A stretch of DNA of 64,000 nucleotides from Paraspadella gotoi (GCA_051294375.1 CM119268.1:13275770-13339769), one strand, 5' to 3'; positions 1 through 12,479 are shown, numbered from the stretch's first letter. The notes: generated by a model not told the origin, from the sequence alone. Translations and numbers: made by a program.

Positions 1-226
1 GATTTGATGTCACAGTATATCACGTTTTTGACGTACGTTTCGTATCACTTGTCCCGCACTCCCTTAAATTCAAGTTTAGTGAAATGAAATTCTACAATCT
101 ACATATCTACATACTTAATTAAATTTATTTTATCTCTTCAACCGAAAAAGTGATTTTTTTTGTCGTATCGCTGAGATATTTAAATTACCAACGCTGACAA
201 CAAAAATAAGAAAATTATTATCTAAG

Positions 227-736
227 AAGACAACTAACGACAACGACAACAATAACGGATCCAACAACTTCGTGCAGAAGGGGCGACCGAAACTGGACGA
301 GCTAATCGGGCAGCTGGACACGATGCCTCGACACGCCGGTTTGTCGGGCGTGGCCGTCGCCCAATCTGGCTCCGTGAATTCGATCGGGGTCGCTGCTTCG
401 GGCACCGCATCTGGCCCAGCGATTCAGTCTTCAGGCGGCGCGATTCCATCTATTGGCGCCGCGATTCCATCCCCGGCCCCAGCGCCATCGGATCCCATCT
501 CCTTTGTCGAATCGGAGTCGGCTTTTTCGGCGCCGTCGACGAGAAAGGCGAAACCGGCGACGTCGGCGCGCGCGTTGGCGGCCAAAGCGGCGTTGGGTTC
601 GTCCGCGTCGAATGTAGAAGAAAACGGAGTCGAGTCGAAGGCCGAAATCGAAAACGATGCTGGGCTGATAAACAATAACAAACCAGAAATCCGAAATGGA
701 GGAATGGATCGGAAAGAGAAAAACGAAGCTGATCAG
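227..736 (+). CDS. Penultimate exon of an unrecognised Ser/Ala-rich protein (gene 1, 5' part outside window)
   Basis: The reading frame is open from about 119 to the donor at 737 (CAG followed by GTGCTT). Phase 0 at the donor matches the next exon at 994, which keeps the frame open. The 5' edge is uncertain: I placed it after TCTAAG at 221-226, but a start further upstream is possible. The protein begins with an Asn/Asp-rich stretch, followed by VQKGRPKLDELIGQLD, then low-complexity Ser/Ala/Pro repeats built on a GA-I-PS unit, and an acidic end. There is no domain I recognise, so no function is assigned. The compact RPKLDELIGQLD segment is the only part that looks structured. Confidence 0.6.
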
Positions 737-993
737 GTGCTTTTTAATTAAAAGTCTTATCTTTTTATTTAGTTGGGAGAGATAAAATAATAACAGCGAA
801 TCTAATCTTTTTTGGGATATAAAAGCGATGAAAAGAGCTCAAGTACTCAAAAAGAGAATTTCGAATTTACCAAGTTATAATGTGTTAATTCTATTTAATA
901 ATAATAATAATATTTTTTAAAAAAATTCTAAATTTTATATCCTTTTTAAATATAGAAAAGTGTTATTCATAGCTTTTTTGGCGATTTTCTCAG

Positions 994-1539
994 AATCCCG
1001 CTTTGGTTTCGGACACTTTTTCTTTGGGTTCGCTTGGGAATTCCACCGGGTGTTTGGGAGTCGCGGCAGACGAGCTACCGTCGACGAGCTTTTCTGTAAA
1101 TCGCGAAGAAACCAAGAACCATAGCAACTTCGGGGTCGAGCCTTGCGTCGAAAACTTGGCCGAGACTTCCAACCGGTCGCATCATTGCGCCTCAGAATCT
1201 ACCAGCGTCTACGCCGAGATCGCCGAGACGACGACGACGACGACGCGTTCCGAGGAGCGCAGCAGCGAGGCCGAAGCCTTTACATCTATCTCTGAAGCAA
1301 TCGAAGATGAATTCGGCGGATACGAGAGCCTCACCAAATCGACGAGGAATTCCGGAGGTCAGGCGAGCCTCGCGGAATCCTCGAGGCATTCGGAGGCCTT
1401 CGCGGAGTCTTCGCGACACTCCAGCGGCTACACCGAATCCACGTCTGCGTCGGTGGCGTCCGACGCGACGTCGCTGACGACGGTGACGGCGATGAGCGGG
1501 AATCCTCGCATGAGCGGCGGAGGTGTGAAACGTGGATGA
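994..1539 (+). CDS. Terminal exon of gene 1, Ser/Thr-rich C-terminus
   Basis: The acceptor is TTTTCTCAG at 985-993. The frame enters in phase 0 from the donor at 737 and runs to TGA at 1537-1539. The segment is about 181 residues. It contains an oligo-Thr run near 1225-1245 and imperfect repeats of the type LAESSRHSEAF-AESSRHSSGY at about 1366-1440, and it ends in a Gly/Arg tail. These features suggest a disordered, possibly phosphorylated tail. A canonical AATAAA follows 186 bases after the stop, which supports this being the last exon. The protein family is not recognised. Confidence 0.7.
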   Translation, partial: NPALVSDTFSLGSLGNSTGCLGVAADELPSTSFSVNREETKNHSNFGVEPCVENLAETSNRSHHCASESTSVYAEIAETTTTTTRSEERSSEAEAFTSISEAIEDEFGGYESLTKSTRNSGGQASLAESSRHSEAFAESSRHSSGYTESTSASVASDATSLTTVTAMSGNPRMSGGGVKRG

Positions 1540-1724
1540 GAGAGAAAGAAGGGCGAAATTCATTTTCTCATTTTCTTTTTTTGGTCAAAATTATTTCCTT
1601 ATACTTACTATTTATCTATCTCCCCATTTGTCTGCCTGCCTGCGTGCCTTCTTTCTGCGTGTCGGCGTTCCTCACTGTCTCTTTATTCCTCTTTCATCGC
1701 AAGCAAGGATGAATTCTTTTGTAC

Positions 1725-1730
1725 AATAAA
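1725..1730 (+). terminator. Polyadenylation signal AATAAA of gene 1
   Basis: A canonical AATAAA lies 186 bases past the stop codon of gene 1 and is followed by a T/G-rich stretch (GTGGTTTTGAATTTTTT) typical of the downstream element. The next ORF begins only 48 bases later, so the two transcripts would be closely packed. Confidence 0.7.
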
Positions 1731-1777
1731 GTGGTTTTGAATTTTTTCACCCGATTTTAAAATTAACAAGACGGAAA

Positions 1778-2026
1778 ATGAATTTCGCCTTCAAACCGAA
1801 CCCAGGAACAAACTCTTTGCATTCGCCATCTTTGAAGACGGCCGCCGAAACGATCGCCGACGACGACGATGACGAGAAATTTAAAGTCCATGACAACGAC
1901 GACGAGGACGACGACGACCACAAAGACGATCACGATTACGACGATGACGATGAACGAAAGGAAAGCGATTCTTCTTCAGCCGACGCCGACTTCGAAGCCG
2001 ACGTCAAGGCCGACGTTGCCGACACG
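1778..2026 (+). CDS. Acidic Asp-rich ORF, possible first coding exon
   Basis: An ATG at 1778 opens 83 codons that begin MNFAFKPNPGTNSLHSPS and then become dominated by Asp/Glu/Lys/His, before a possible donor ACG|GTAGCT at 2027. Beyond that point the ORF runs into a pure (CT)29 repeat and stops at 2098, so the repeat is probably intronic. It could be the first exon of a gene just downstream of gene 1. It could equally be translated low-complexity DNA, because the Asp tract is a degenerate GAY repeat. No partner exon was found nearby. Confidence 0.3.
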
Positions 2027-2028
2027 GT

Positions 2029-2030
<2 letters not shown>

Positions 2031-2088
<58 letters not shown>
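2031..2088. repeat. (CT)29 microsatellite
   Basis: Uninterrupted CT dinucleotides directly after a possible splice donor. Confidence 0.95.
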
Positions 2089-2091
<3 letters not shown>

Positions 2092-2826
2092 AAGATAAGA
2101 TTTACGTTCGCTGGAATGAATGTCTATTTTAAAAACTCACATATTCTTGGTAAACAGAGCTGACTCGAGATTAATACCTCCACTAATCTCTCCTTGTATT
2201 CGATATTCATACTAAAATCGCATGAATCGGAATGTGAGTCGCTTTAATAAATGGCATGTCACTTACGCTTGCATCTGGTTGCGTGTTATTTGTTTCGTTT
2301 GACGCTAATGTTTTTCCCCTCGACTTTTTCTCTCTCTCCAATCCAAACTCTAATCCGCTCTCCGCTACTTCATTTCAAAAGGTAAGTCCAATTCGTTTTA
2401 ATTTAATCATCTTCTTTCGCCTAAAGGGAATTTAACTAAGCAAAGAACAACGCTTTCTTTTTTTCCTTTTTCTCATTTCTGTTTCTGCTGTGGATTCTTT
2501 TGCTTTTATTTGGTAAAAAGATGTTTCAAATTGTCAGGATTCTCACAACACCTACATTCTTTTATTTCGATGCGGGGGAAAAAAGGGAACAAAGAAAAAG
2601 AAGCAGTTCGTTCGTTTATTATATATAACGAAATTGTTATGTCAAATGATAGAATATTTTTACTGTAGATATTGTTTTTCATTAAGCATTCATCTATAAA
2701 ATTACCTTTAACGAAAATATTATTTGTTGAGGAAATAAAATAAAAAAGTTGTGTCAGTGACTTTTAAAAACATTTAGAAGACATATTTCCTGCATTGTCC
2801 TACTTTCTTCAGTAAAAAATGTGTAG

Positions 2827-2828
<2 letters not shown>

Positions 2829-2897
<69 letters not shown>
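2829..2897. repeat. (CT)n microsatellite
   Basis: About 34 uninterrupted CT units. Confidence 0.95.
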
Positions 2898-2901
<4 letters not shown>

Positions 2902-3329
2902 AATTGGAAAACTGGGGCATCAAAGGTGAAAAAAGATTTTGTCGACCTTTAAGTGAGAGTCTTCCAACCCACCTACCCTCCTTTTAAAATCACCATCCCC
3001 TTAAAACAGGGGAAAGTCGGTTGATCTCGCAAACACTTGTTTTCTTTCCTCGGAAAAAGTCTCTCACCAAAGTGAGGAGTTTCTCTTTCTCTCTTCCTCA
3101 CTTTTTTTCTCCCGCCACCCGGAAAAGGAAAGCGATGGACTCACCCTTTCCTCTTCGCCTTCTTTTCTACTTCGGCATAAACTCACCTTCCTTTTTTTCT
3201 CATCCGGATGAACTCACCTTTTTTCGATTCAGCAGAACTTACCTTCGTTGCCTTCGATCCTTCTCCCTACCACCTCTTCATCAAAATTATTTTCTTTTTT
3301 TATGTTTATTCACTTTCATATTTTGCCTG

Positions 3330-3330
<1 letters not shown>

Positions 3331-3409
<79 letters not shown>
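3331..3409. repeat. (CT)n microsatellite
   Basis: About 39 uninterrupted CT units. Confidence 0.95.
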
Positions 3410-3416
<7 letters not shown>

Positions 3417-4912
3417 TTATTCTGCGGGGAAAAATTTCTCTCGAATCTCGGTTTTCCGTTTTGCCTTGGAACAATGCGCGCAAACAAAATCTCGTTGAGT
3501 GGACTTCTGAAAAATAAAAAGACATTCAGTTATTGAGGGAAAAAAATATGAAAAGCGATTCACTCGAGATTCATCTCACATCATAATCGCGTTTTAAAAA
3601 AGGCCAAAAAAAAGAGAATTTTTCTACCTCGCGCATATTTTCTCGACCCAAGAGAGACTTCTCTCACAGATAACCATCCGTTCGCTTCTGGGTCGGCGTA
3701 ACCAAAAAAATTCGTTCCGCCAAGAATTTAAAGCGGCGAAAGAGAAGAAAAAATATTAAGAAATATCAAATACAATGAGTTTACACATCTTTTTTTTGAG
3801 AAACAAAAGCAAATAAAAATAAAATTAAACGAGGATCGAACAAAATGCGTAGTTAATGAACTGAGACGACTAAAGATTCAATTTGCAAATCAATATATAT
3901 ACCTCGTTGGCTTTTTTTTTTCGTTCTTTTTTTAAAATTCTTTGCGCGCGTGAATTTTTTCGACTGAATGTTTATGTTTAAAATTGTTTCCGCGTCTCAC
4001 GTTTTGGCTACTGTATCTTTTTTAAAAAAAGATTATGATTTTTTGATTTAAACATTGGAGATATCGGATGGTAGCGAAAGATTCGTGCGTTTTGAATCAT
4101 GAATGAAAATCGCTGGATCAAATTCTGCAAGGTCCATCATCAATCCGATCTATAATGCCTCTTGAAAAAAAAAATTACGACAATAAATAATAAAATCTCT
4201 TAAAACCGTCGCCCATCTCTCTCAGCTTTAACTAACTTTCGTTTCTCCGTGGTTAAACCCTTATTAAACAAATGAGCAAATCGGATCTCGGCATTTCCCT
4301 CGGTTTTACGACTTGCGTGGGCAAGTTTTACTTTTTTTCTCTTTTTACGTCAGGGTTTTGACATTGAAAAAAGTTTAAATCACAAAACCTAATCTTAAAA
4401 AAACCCTTTGTTTGACAATTATTGACATTTTGAAAGGTATAACGTAATTGTTTTTCCCTGTATGCCTTAATAAAATAAAGATTCCTGACATATGTTTTTG
4501 GTTTTTCATGATTAATTCGCTCATCTTTTCTCGATGCCGAGGTCACATTTGTCAATTTCCACTGGTTCGTCTGTCGATGCGGTTGACAACCTCGTTTGTC
4601 GAAAATTGAAACTATTAAAAACCGATAACGAGATAAAAATGTCCGTTCGTCCGTCCGTCACTTATTCCGTCCGTAGATCGTTGTCGATCTTCAACCGACT
4701 GATATCTCTTTTTTTCTCTATTGTAATATTATTCATAAGGCAATTCGAGATTTCGGGCCCTCAGGGTAAAAGGAGGGGTGGAAAAGAGAACTTTTGGGAG
4801 TAAATATTTGTGGATTTAAATTGGATTAATGCGGATTTTTTTTCCTCTTTTAAGGAAAAATTCCCTTTTAGGCTTTTCCATTTTTTTTTACGAAAGGATT
4901 TACTAATTTTTA

Positions 4913-5164
4913 TTATTTTTGTTTGTATCTCGCCTGTATGTTGTGACTACAAAATGTGGGCTCTTGTTCAATGCACGACCCAAGTGCTTTCATTTCTCTC
5001 ATTCCGATTGCTGCCTTTTCACTTCCAACCATGGCACGCTTGACGAGGCACTCGGGGATGCATTCCTCGAATACCTTCACCGGTTGTGCGACCAAAGCAT
5101 CTTCTTCTTTTTTTTTTGAAGCAGCGACATCTTCAGAGAAAGAAAGGAATCCTCGCAAATTCAA
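4913..5164 (-). CDS. Possible minus-strand exon, unrecognised
   Basis: The minus strand is open over 83 codons. The better part, about 4930-5105, has natural-looking composition and purine-first codons (for example VKVFEECIPECLVKRAMVG) and is rich in Cys, Glu and Met. The plus-strand frames over the same bases are also open, one reading GTLDEALGDAFLEYLHRLCD, so strand and frame are not settled. The A/T-rich flanks could be introns. It could also be a fragment of an old repeat. No function is offered. Confidence 0.28.
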   Translation of the reverse strand: MNLRGFLSFSEDVAASKKKEEDALVAQPVKVFEECIPECLVKRAMVGSEKAAIGMREMKALGSCIEQEPTFCSHNIQARYKQK

Positions 5165-5302
5165 ACACCTGCAATCTCGGGCTGAAACGGGGAAAAAAGA
5201 AAAAAAAAGAAGGAGAAAAAAAAACCTTCGGGCGAAACTAAATCGAAGGAAACTTTGAAATAAAAAGAAAATAAAAGATATACCAAAATCTTTTTTTCAG
5301 CA

Positions 5303-5304
<2 letters not shown>

Positions 5305-5361
<57 letters not shown>

Positions 5362-5411
5362 AGAGAGAGAAGAGGAAAAGTAGAGAGAGAGAGAGAGAAA
5401 GAGAGAGAGAA
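5305..5411. repeat. Interrupted (GA)n microsatellite
   Basis: GA dinucleotides broken by GAA units. On the opposite strand this is Ser-Leu coding noise. Confidence 0.9.
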
Positions 5412-5972
5412 TATTCGCGTTTCGACGTGAATCTCTTTTCTTTATCACTTCTTTTTTTTCTCGAGATAAGAGTCGCCGTCCGACAAAAACAGCGAAACCC
5501 AGTTTCGCTCGAAAATCGCCAAAGAAAAAAAAAGGCGAACCGGAAGCGAAGATAAAAAAAGTGACTCGTGAATCGGACGGAAAAACCTAGAATCACGTGA
5601 TCGTCGTTGCGCGTGAATCAAAATAAACCTTCACACATCGAAGCTTCGACGGAGCCCAAGTGGGTGGGCAGTTGAAATCACGGCGCGTAGGAGCCGAAAA
5701 AAAATTCACGAAACGACGAATTGTTAATTAGACTTTCTATTTTCTAGATCTGAAACTCTGAAAGGTGAACTGGGCTAAGGGGTCAATGAACTGACCAACA
5801 TCGTCGTCATCGTACAAACAAATAACGAATTTTTATTTTAACTGGCTACATCCTCTCACCGACGTGTTTATGGGAAATTCGATCGATCACGAACGCGCAA
5901 TCCCGATCACTCATTCACGTGAATTCCCGATTCAAAATCGCCCCTGAACCAGTCAACTCTCTTTCTGTTTTG

Positions 5973-6033
5973 ATGCGGATCGATGAACGTCACTTTGTGA
6001 AGTCCGGTCATGGCCAAAGATATCGAACCAAAG
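5973..6033 (+). CDS. Candidate first coding exon (short)
   Basis: Two overlapping starts precede the donor AAG|GTAATA at 6034. ATG at 5973 reads 20 codons beginning MRIDERHFVKSG, and ATG at 6010 reads MAKDIEPK with G at +4. The sequence before it is mixed and GC-richer than its surroundings, as expected of a promoter and leader. It could be the start of the long gene whose clear exons begin at 33.3 kb, with a giant first intron that contains the palindrome, but no sequence links them. Which ATG is used cannot be told. Confidence 0.3.
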
Positions 6034-6291
6034 GTAATAGCTAGCACAGTAATTATCATAATTTTTAGTTGTTTCAATCAATGATAATCTTCTAGTGTTT
6101 ATTAATAGACATTACTTGCCTTTAAACCAATACTTACAAAAGAATAAACAAAAAGGGTGGAGATTTGAAGGCGTTTAAACTTTCTTACATTAATCAGTTT
6201 CGTAAAATTACTTTGTTTTGCTGAATTCTGCGATTCAGAAAACAAAGGTGTCCCTTGTGGCTGCGTTAAGCGCAGCCTGGCGGCGCAGAGA

Positions 6292-6293
6292 AG

Positions 6294-6380
<87 letters not shown>
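6292..6380. repeat. (GA)n microsatellite
   Basis: GA units with several GAA interruptions. Confidence 0.9.
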
Positions 6381-6385
<5 letters not shown>

Positions 6386-7119
6386 ATGGAAAAAAAAATC
6401 GCTGGACAAACAAGGGGAAAAAATTCTTTCCAGGTTCTAGCATCTGATTTTTTTTATTTCTCTCTTACTTTTTCCCCCTCGGCGCGCGAGTGTTTGTTTT
6501 TTGAGAGAGAGAGAGAAAAAATTATTTTCTTTTCAATTTTTTTACTCTAAATTTCAGTTCTTTCTCTTTTTTCCCTTTACTAAAATGTACATTCGATGTT
6601 AGGTTTCCGTGTTTGTTTTATTTTTTCTCGATATTTCGTTTTTATTTGTCGAAATTATTCACAGAATTCTCCCCTCGTTTGTGGTTAAACAATTCTGATC
6701 TCTTCAGGTTTAAAACGTTTATTCGATTAGATGGGATGTTCAATACATATTAGTATTATGACATAATAAATAATTTAGCTTCTCAAAATGACTACTTGAT
6801 TTTTAAATGCCCTGACAAATATTTATTAAATGGCAATAAGTACGTTTTTCTCTAAAAATAAATCGTTGTTGCAAATTAATGCAAACTTTGCCTCTAATAT
6901 AATCACAACGAAAGAAAGGATTATACCACAATGGCAATAGTTAAAAAAGGGAAGGTTAAGTCATAAATATTTTCGTTCTTTCTCTCCAAATTCAAGAAAT
7001 CTAAACACAAAACGCGCGACAGAATAATTTAATACTTCAATAAATTCAATACTTGTAAATATTTAAAAATAAACTTTTGACGAACGTTCAAAATCGATCA
7101 CTAAATTGCGCAATTTTTA

Positions 7120-7639
7120 TTGACACTTTTTTGGTCCCCCGTGACTTCGTGAGTGGTCCCTCTCTCGAGTCGTAGCGCCCTGACACGAGAGGTCGCGGGA
7201 GTCAGCGGGTGTGAAGGCGGTGGTGAATGGTGTGGCTTCGGAGGAAGTTCGATTAAGACTCAAAGAGTGACGGAGGAGAAAAAAAAAAAACACGAAAATC
7301 CGGGGGAAATTCGTAAGAAATGATTCGTGTAAACATCGAGAGGGAATTAAAGATCGAATCGAACTGGGGGAAAAAACTAGTCACAGGAAACGACAACGAA
7401 AAAAAAGTGTGTAAAAAAAAAAGAGAGAGTGGAGGCCTTTGAGTTTTGGGGATAAAATGAGTTTATCTGTCGTTAGAATCGATCGCTCGATCGCTGGAGT
7501 GGGGGAAGACAAACACAAGTCTGTGCTGAATAAAGGGGGGAGGTGAGACCGAAATCTCCGCTGAATAAAAGGGAGTTGGTTCGGGGGAAAAAACGACTGA
7601 AGAGACGAGAGGATCAGAAAGTAAACGTTTTGTTAGACA

Positions 7640-7685
<46 letters not shown>

Positions 7686-7720
7686 GACACATTGAAATAA
7701 AAAAGGAGAGATCATCTTCA
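7120..7720 (+). promoter_or_regulatory. GC-richer, purine-rich segment, possible promoter or 5' leader
   Basis: Base composition shifts from AT-rich to G-rich around 7135-7260 and stays purine-rich on the + strand up to a (GA)n run at 7643-7680. The tract is followed by CGTCGT-rich DNA. This looks like a leader or promoter region, but I see no TATA box or initiator that I would trust and no coding exon. Confidence 0.2.
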
Positions 7721-7774
7721 TCGTGAGATTTTTTCGCGTGTTTATTCTTTCGGCGTCGATTTTTTATCAAGCCA

Positions 7775-7784
7775 NNNNNNNNNN
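7775..7784. other. 10-N assembly gap
   Basis: Ten Ns within a CGTCGT microsatellite region. Confidence 0.99.
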
Positions 7785-7868
7785 GTCATCGTCGTCTTTT
7801 CGTCGACGTCGTCGTCTTTTCGTCGTCGTCGTCGTCGTCTTTTCGTCGTCGTCTTTTCGTCGTCGACG
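7785..7868. repeat. (GTC)n / TTTTCGTC repeat
   Basis: Trinucleotide GTC runs broken by TTTTC, adjoining the 10-N gap. Confidence 0.85.
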
Positions 7869-8502
7869 GCTGCACCACCTCGACACCCTCCGACGGTCGC
7901 CCTTAACGTCATCTACCCCCAGTCACCAGTCACCGTCCCATTATTCAAGCGATTTTGTCTTCAACGTTTAAATCAAGCGAATTCTTTCTCTCGCATTCAG
8001 AAACGACACCGACGCCACCCACCGGGAAAATATTCGAAAAAAATAGAAATAAGAAGGGGAAGAGAATGGACAACCGTTAAAATCTTCTTTTTTCTTAAAT
8101 AAAAAAAAAGAACATAAAAAGTTCTTCTATAAAGTCGCTTCACGCGAGCATAGACGCTGCTGCTCCTCTTCTTACTCTTAAAAAAAGAAACAAAAGAAAA
8201 AACATACGATATGTTTTCGAGACGAAACATGGAAATCTTGCCAAACGAAAAAAAAAACTCTGTCGTACTTTGGCGGGAGAAAAAAAAAGCGCGGAGAATA
8301 AAAGCGAAAAAAAAATCTTACTTTATATGAAATTTTTATTTCATTTCCGTATCAAGCTCGTTATCGCCATTGTACCTGAAATATTTTCATTTGTTCTTTA
8401 GCTTGAAATGATTTATTTCTTGATTCACCTTTTTGGCAGAGATTCTTTCTTTTGATCTTAACCGTCACAAATTGGATTCAATCAGAGCAGTTTCCTGTAT
8501 CT

Positions 8503-8527
8503 CTCTCTCTCTCTCATCTTGCTTCTG

Positions 8528-8604
<77 letters not shown>
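8503..8604. repeat. (CT)n microsatellite
   Basis: CT units with three short interruptions. Confidence 0.9.
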
Positions 8605-8607
<3 letters not shown>

Positions 8608-8950
8608 CTACCTTTTTCTTTCCCATTTATATCACTTCATTTTTAATCTCTTCTTTTCATCTTAATTATTTACAACTCACCCTTATCCCTACCTTTCTGC
8701 CTTATTGACTCATCCGCCTCTGTATTTCTCTCCCTCCCACCCGCTACTTTTCCACCTCCACATCCTCCTCCTCCTACTCCTCTTCCTCCTTCCCCCGATT
8801 TCCAAATGACTCCTTTTGTTTTCCTTCTTTTTTTGTTTGTTTACATTTCGACGTTTAACCCAAATTCGCTTCTCCTCTTTTTCTTTCCCTTCGAAGAGTC
8901 CGGTTTCATCGGTGGCTTCTTGAAAAATCTCCCTCACTCCCCCACTCGTT

Positions 8951-9058
<108 letters not shown>

Positions 9059-9139
9059 TGCACACTCTTCTCCCTTGAGTGAAAGGTTCTCGTCAGCTCT
9101 CACCCTTGCCACACCTATGGGAGGCGTTGGTCCCACCAC

Positions 9140-10700
9140 CGAAACTTCGTTTATTTTTCCTCGAGTTTCGGTTTCCCTTTTTATTTAGGCTTTTTATTTT
9201 TTTCCTTTTATCTTTCTTTTCCTTTCTGTTATGATTATCTCTTGTTCATGAATTACGTTTCTCAATGGTTGGAATGTTAATAAGGTTAAAAAAATCAATA
9301 TAATCATTAGATAAAATGATAATAAAAAATAACCAAACGAACTGCTTCTTTTATCCTAGAATTAAGAATGATTTGCTTTTTCTACGAATGAAAATCTTGA
9401 GAATTTGCTTTACCTTCTCACGTTAAGTTTAATCGTTTCAAAACCAAAAATGTCAGTTTTTTTCCCTTCAGTCGTGAGTTAAGGTCAAAACAGTTTTATT
9501 TTTCTTCTCGATCCTCTTCGTCTGTTTTTTTTTCCCACGAAATATTCGCCAACTTACCTTACCTTACCTGCGTAATTTTTCATTGATTTTTAAGTGAATA
9601 TGATTGTTTTATTGTGGTGACCATGAAAAAGCAACTGATTTAATTTTCAATCCCCTTTCGAAAATCTCCTTCCCCCTCTTCCGCCCATTATACCTTCTCA
9701 TTTCTTTTCTTTTTCTTTCCCCACTTTTCTCGCGCTTCTTTTTTTCAACTATTTCCTTTCCCGTCTTGCATTACTTTCCTCCCACCATTTGACGAAATCC
9801 TTCATCGAACTTCTTCCTCTAAAGAAGGTAAGTGGCTCTTAATTTTTTGTTGTTGATAAATTGTTAATTTGAAATTAACTAGATTATTATATTCTAATTG
9901 CTAGTCTGATTTTAGATAAGATTCTTGTCGACACAAAGCTTTCTTTAAGTGCTACTAAGTTATAAGGGGCCTGTGAACAGTCCCGTCTGTTAGCCGAATA
10001 TCAATATATATGAAAAAGAAAAGTAAATAAACTTTAAGGTTTCGTCGACTTCCATTTAGTTGATTCAAAACAGACGCTTTTAGAAAAAGTAAAAGTTTTG
10101 TTTATCCGATTTCATTTTTGAAAAAAAAAGAAAAGAAAAATGAACAGTACAGCCTATGAAAATTTTGAGGATGAGACGAAAAGGTTTTAAATGCCGCGAG
10201 GGTTATTGATGACTCTGTCTCTCTCTCATCTCGCGTCATTATTTCGTACTCGTCGTCCCAGAAGAGGACATCGCGAGTTGTTATCCCGTCGAGAGGAAGT
10301 AAATATTTTCTTTTTTTAAAAAGTATATAAAAGCGTTAAAACGAATAAACATTTACCGTTTCGCTTGGAAACGAGGGCGGAGAGACGCGAGTCTGGGTTT
10401 CGTCTCTTCCCTCCGATTTGGATGAAATATGACGACGACGAAAGTTAACAAATCATTCTTTTTGAAAAGTAGTTTGTGTATAGTTGAATAAATTAGACGA
10501 TTATCGTGCCGCTAACAAGTTGTTAGTTAAGGATAGGTAAGTATAAAACCAACTTCATTACAACGAACATCCTTACATTATTATTAATATTCAATTCGTC
10601 TTTTTCTTGACATTTGTTTCGCGTAATTTGAACCGAAGTCGTCGAAGATTTCGAGTCCAATCCCATGAGGCGGTAAAGATCGAGACTTGATTAATTTGTC
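9140..10700. other. No gene seen; two donor-like sites
   Basis: AAAGAAG|GTAAGT at 9821-9832 and GATAG|GTAAGT at 10532-10543 fit a splice donor well, and both are conserved in the other arm as reverse complements. The 45 bases before the first are open in one frame, but no acceptor or longer open frame supports an exon. Confidence 0.4.
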
Positions 10701-10929
10701 ATTCCTCGTCTACGATCACCGCGTCTAATCGTGATCGCAACCTTTCCCCACGATATCGGTTTGATCTTACCGCGCTGTATGGTGAAGTATATCTTTGAAA
10801 TGTTCGCTGCGAAGCAATCGCTTCGTCGACCAACGACGACGATAAAGACGACGATAACGACGACGATAACGACGACGATGAAACGATTGGCTTTTCTCTA
10901 CCAGCGTGAGAAATCATCCTCATTCGTCG

Positions 10930-10965
10930 TCGTCATCATCATCATCCATCATCATCATCAATCAT

Positions 10966-11031
<66 letters not shown>

Positions 11032-11032
11032 C
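10930..11032. repeat. (ATC)n followed by (GTC)n trinucleotide repeat
   Basis: Runs of ATC with one break, then about ten GTC units. All six frames read His, Ser, Ile, Val, Asp or Arg homopolymers. Confidence 0.92.
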
Positions 11033-11277
11033 GAAGTCATCTCGACATCGACGAAAACAAAACAACAAATCAGCGACGACATCATTCACTTTTTTCTCTC
11101 TCATTTTTTTTTGATTCAAAGGAATTTCTGTGATTGTGAAGTGAAATCGAATCCGTTTAAGATAAACGTTGCTTTGCTTTTTTTCTTTTTTCTTTTCCAT
11201 ATCTTCTCTGTCCATCTTTTTTCTTCTCCTCTTCCCCTTTCTCCTCATCATCCTCTGACTTTTCAGGTAGAATCACC

Positions 11278-11294
11278 TCTTCTCTCTCTCTCTT

Positions 11295-11364
<70 letters not shown>
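11278..11364. repeat. (CT)n microsatellite
   Basis: CT units with a few interruptions. Matched by GA at 19218-19315 in the other arm. Confidence 0.9.
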
Positions 11365-11367
<3 letters not shown>

Positions 11368-12434
11368 TACCTCTATATCTTTCTCATGATTTAAAACTTT
11401 CTCTTCCCCGAATTTTTCGTGTACTGGGATTTTTTTATCGAAAAAAAAAATTTAACCAAAATATTCTTTTTCATCTGATTTCAATAATTTCGCGCCTCTC
11501 CCCAACGAATTTCTGTTATTTAGCTATTTAAACTATTTATAAGAATGCTAAAAAATATTCGTACACAAACCTACAGAAAATATTTTCTTTCTTCCTCTCA
11601 CAGCGCGATGAAATGACCTTTATTTTTAATCACCGACGCTTCAACGCGTGGGATTGTGATAGCGAAAGTGATACTCTATTCGTTGACAGTAGCTCTTTAT
11701 CTCACAACAATTTTTTTAAAAAAAGCCTCTACAAAAAATACACATTTAGGGCGACGAGAGCATCGCGACCCAGCTGACTGTGGCGACGACCTTTCCGCAA
11801 CTTTTCGAAACACAACACCTGCGAAATACGAGACTCTGTATTTTTGCGATCCTCCCGTCGGGCGCCCGATTTAAACTCGATCATCGATTGTTCTTTTTTT
11901 TTTTCTTCTTTAAATTGAATTTGTTTTAACTTTAAGTTTAACTTAAAAGTTAAAAGAAATCGGTGATTCTCGTTTTGTTTTTTTTTAAAGTTTGAACTCT
12001 GTCTCTCTCTTTCCGGTCTTCCGACTAAATAGAGCCCGCGTTTTGCGTTTTAATCTGAATGCAAAGACAGGAAGACAAATAATGGCCGTAGAAGAAACCG
12101 TGGCAGTTATCGCTTCTGTTAACAAAACCACTAATGGAATCATTAGTCGTTTCCGTCTTTTTAATTCGAACGACCGAAACATGACATTTTTGTCAGATTA
12201 CAGATTTGAATCTGAAAGACATATTTTACATTAGATTTTTTGATAAAACGCTTGGTTATCTTGATATCGATATTTTCCTATTTTTGACATTAAGTAGCAT
12301 AAGGGTTAAAGTTAAAGTGTTTGTTTTTAGTTGAATCACGCGGTATGTCACTACTGAGAAAGTAACGATCTCACATAAACGGGACTAATTAAAGTGAAAT
12401 TAAAACGTTGGCTGGCGGAGAGAATGAGATGAAG

Positions 12435-12439
<5 letters not shown>

Positions 12440-12476
<37 letters not shown>
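12440..12476. repeat. (GA)n microsatellite
   Basis: About 18 GA units. A CT counterpart is in the other arm near 18000-18110. Confidence 0.9.

Positions 12477-12479
<3 letters not shown>

Larger units (their letters stand above)
2099..4912. other. Gene-free AT-rich stretch with microsatellites
   Basis: Two further long CT tracts sit at 2829-2897 and 3331-3409. A good donor-like AAAAG|GTAAGT occurs at 2377-2387 after a pyrimidine-rich segment and could end a 5' untranslated exon. No coding exon is supported. Several open frames across the CT tracts are Ser-Leu repeats with no coding value. Confidence 0.6.

Noticed and set aside
3208-3536. Open frames reading Ser-Leu or Arg-Glu repeats here and in many other places
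   Set aside because: They are translations of CT/GA microsatellites, open in several frames at once, with no splice or start context.
8710-8937. Minus-strand frame MREIFQEATDETGLFEG followed by Lys/Arg-rich sequence
   Set aside because: The first part looks protein-like, but the counterpart at 21870-21960 breaks it, no splice sites fit, and the tail is low complexity.
10731-11133. Poly-His, poly-Ser, poly-Ile and poly-Val frames
   Set aside because: They come from the (ATC)n/(GTC)n repeat. All frames are open and the inverted copy breaks them.
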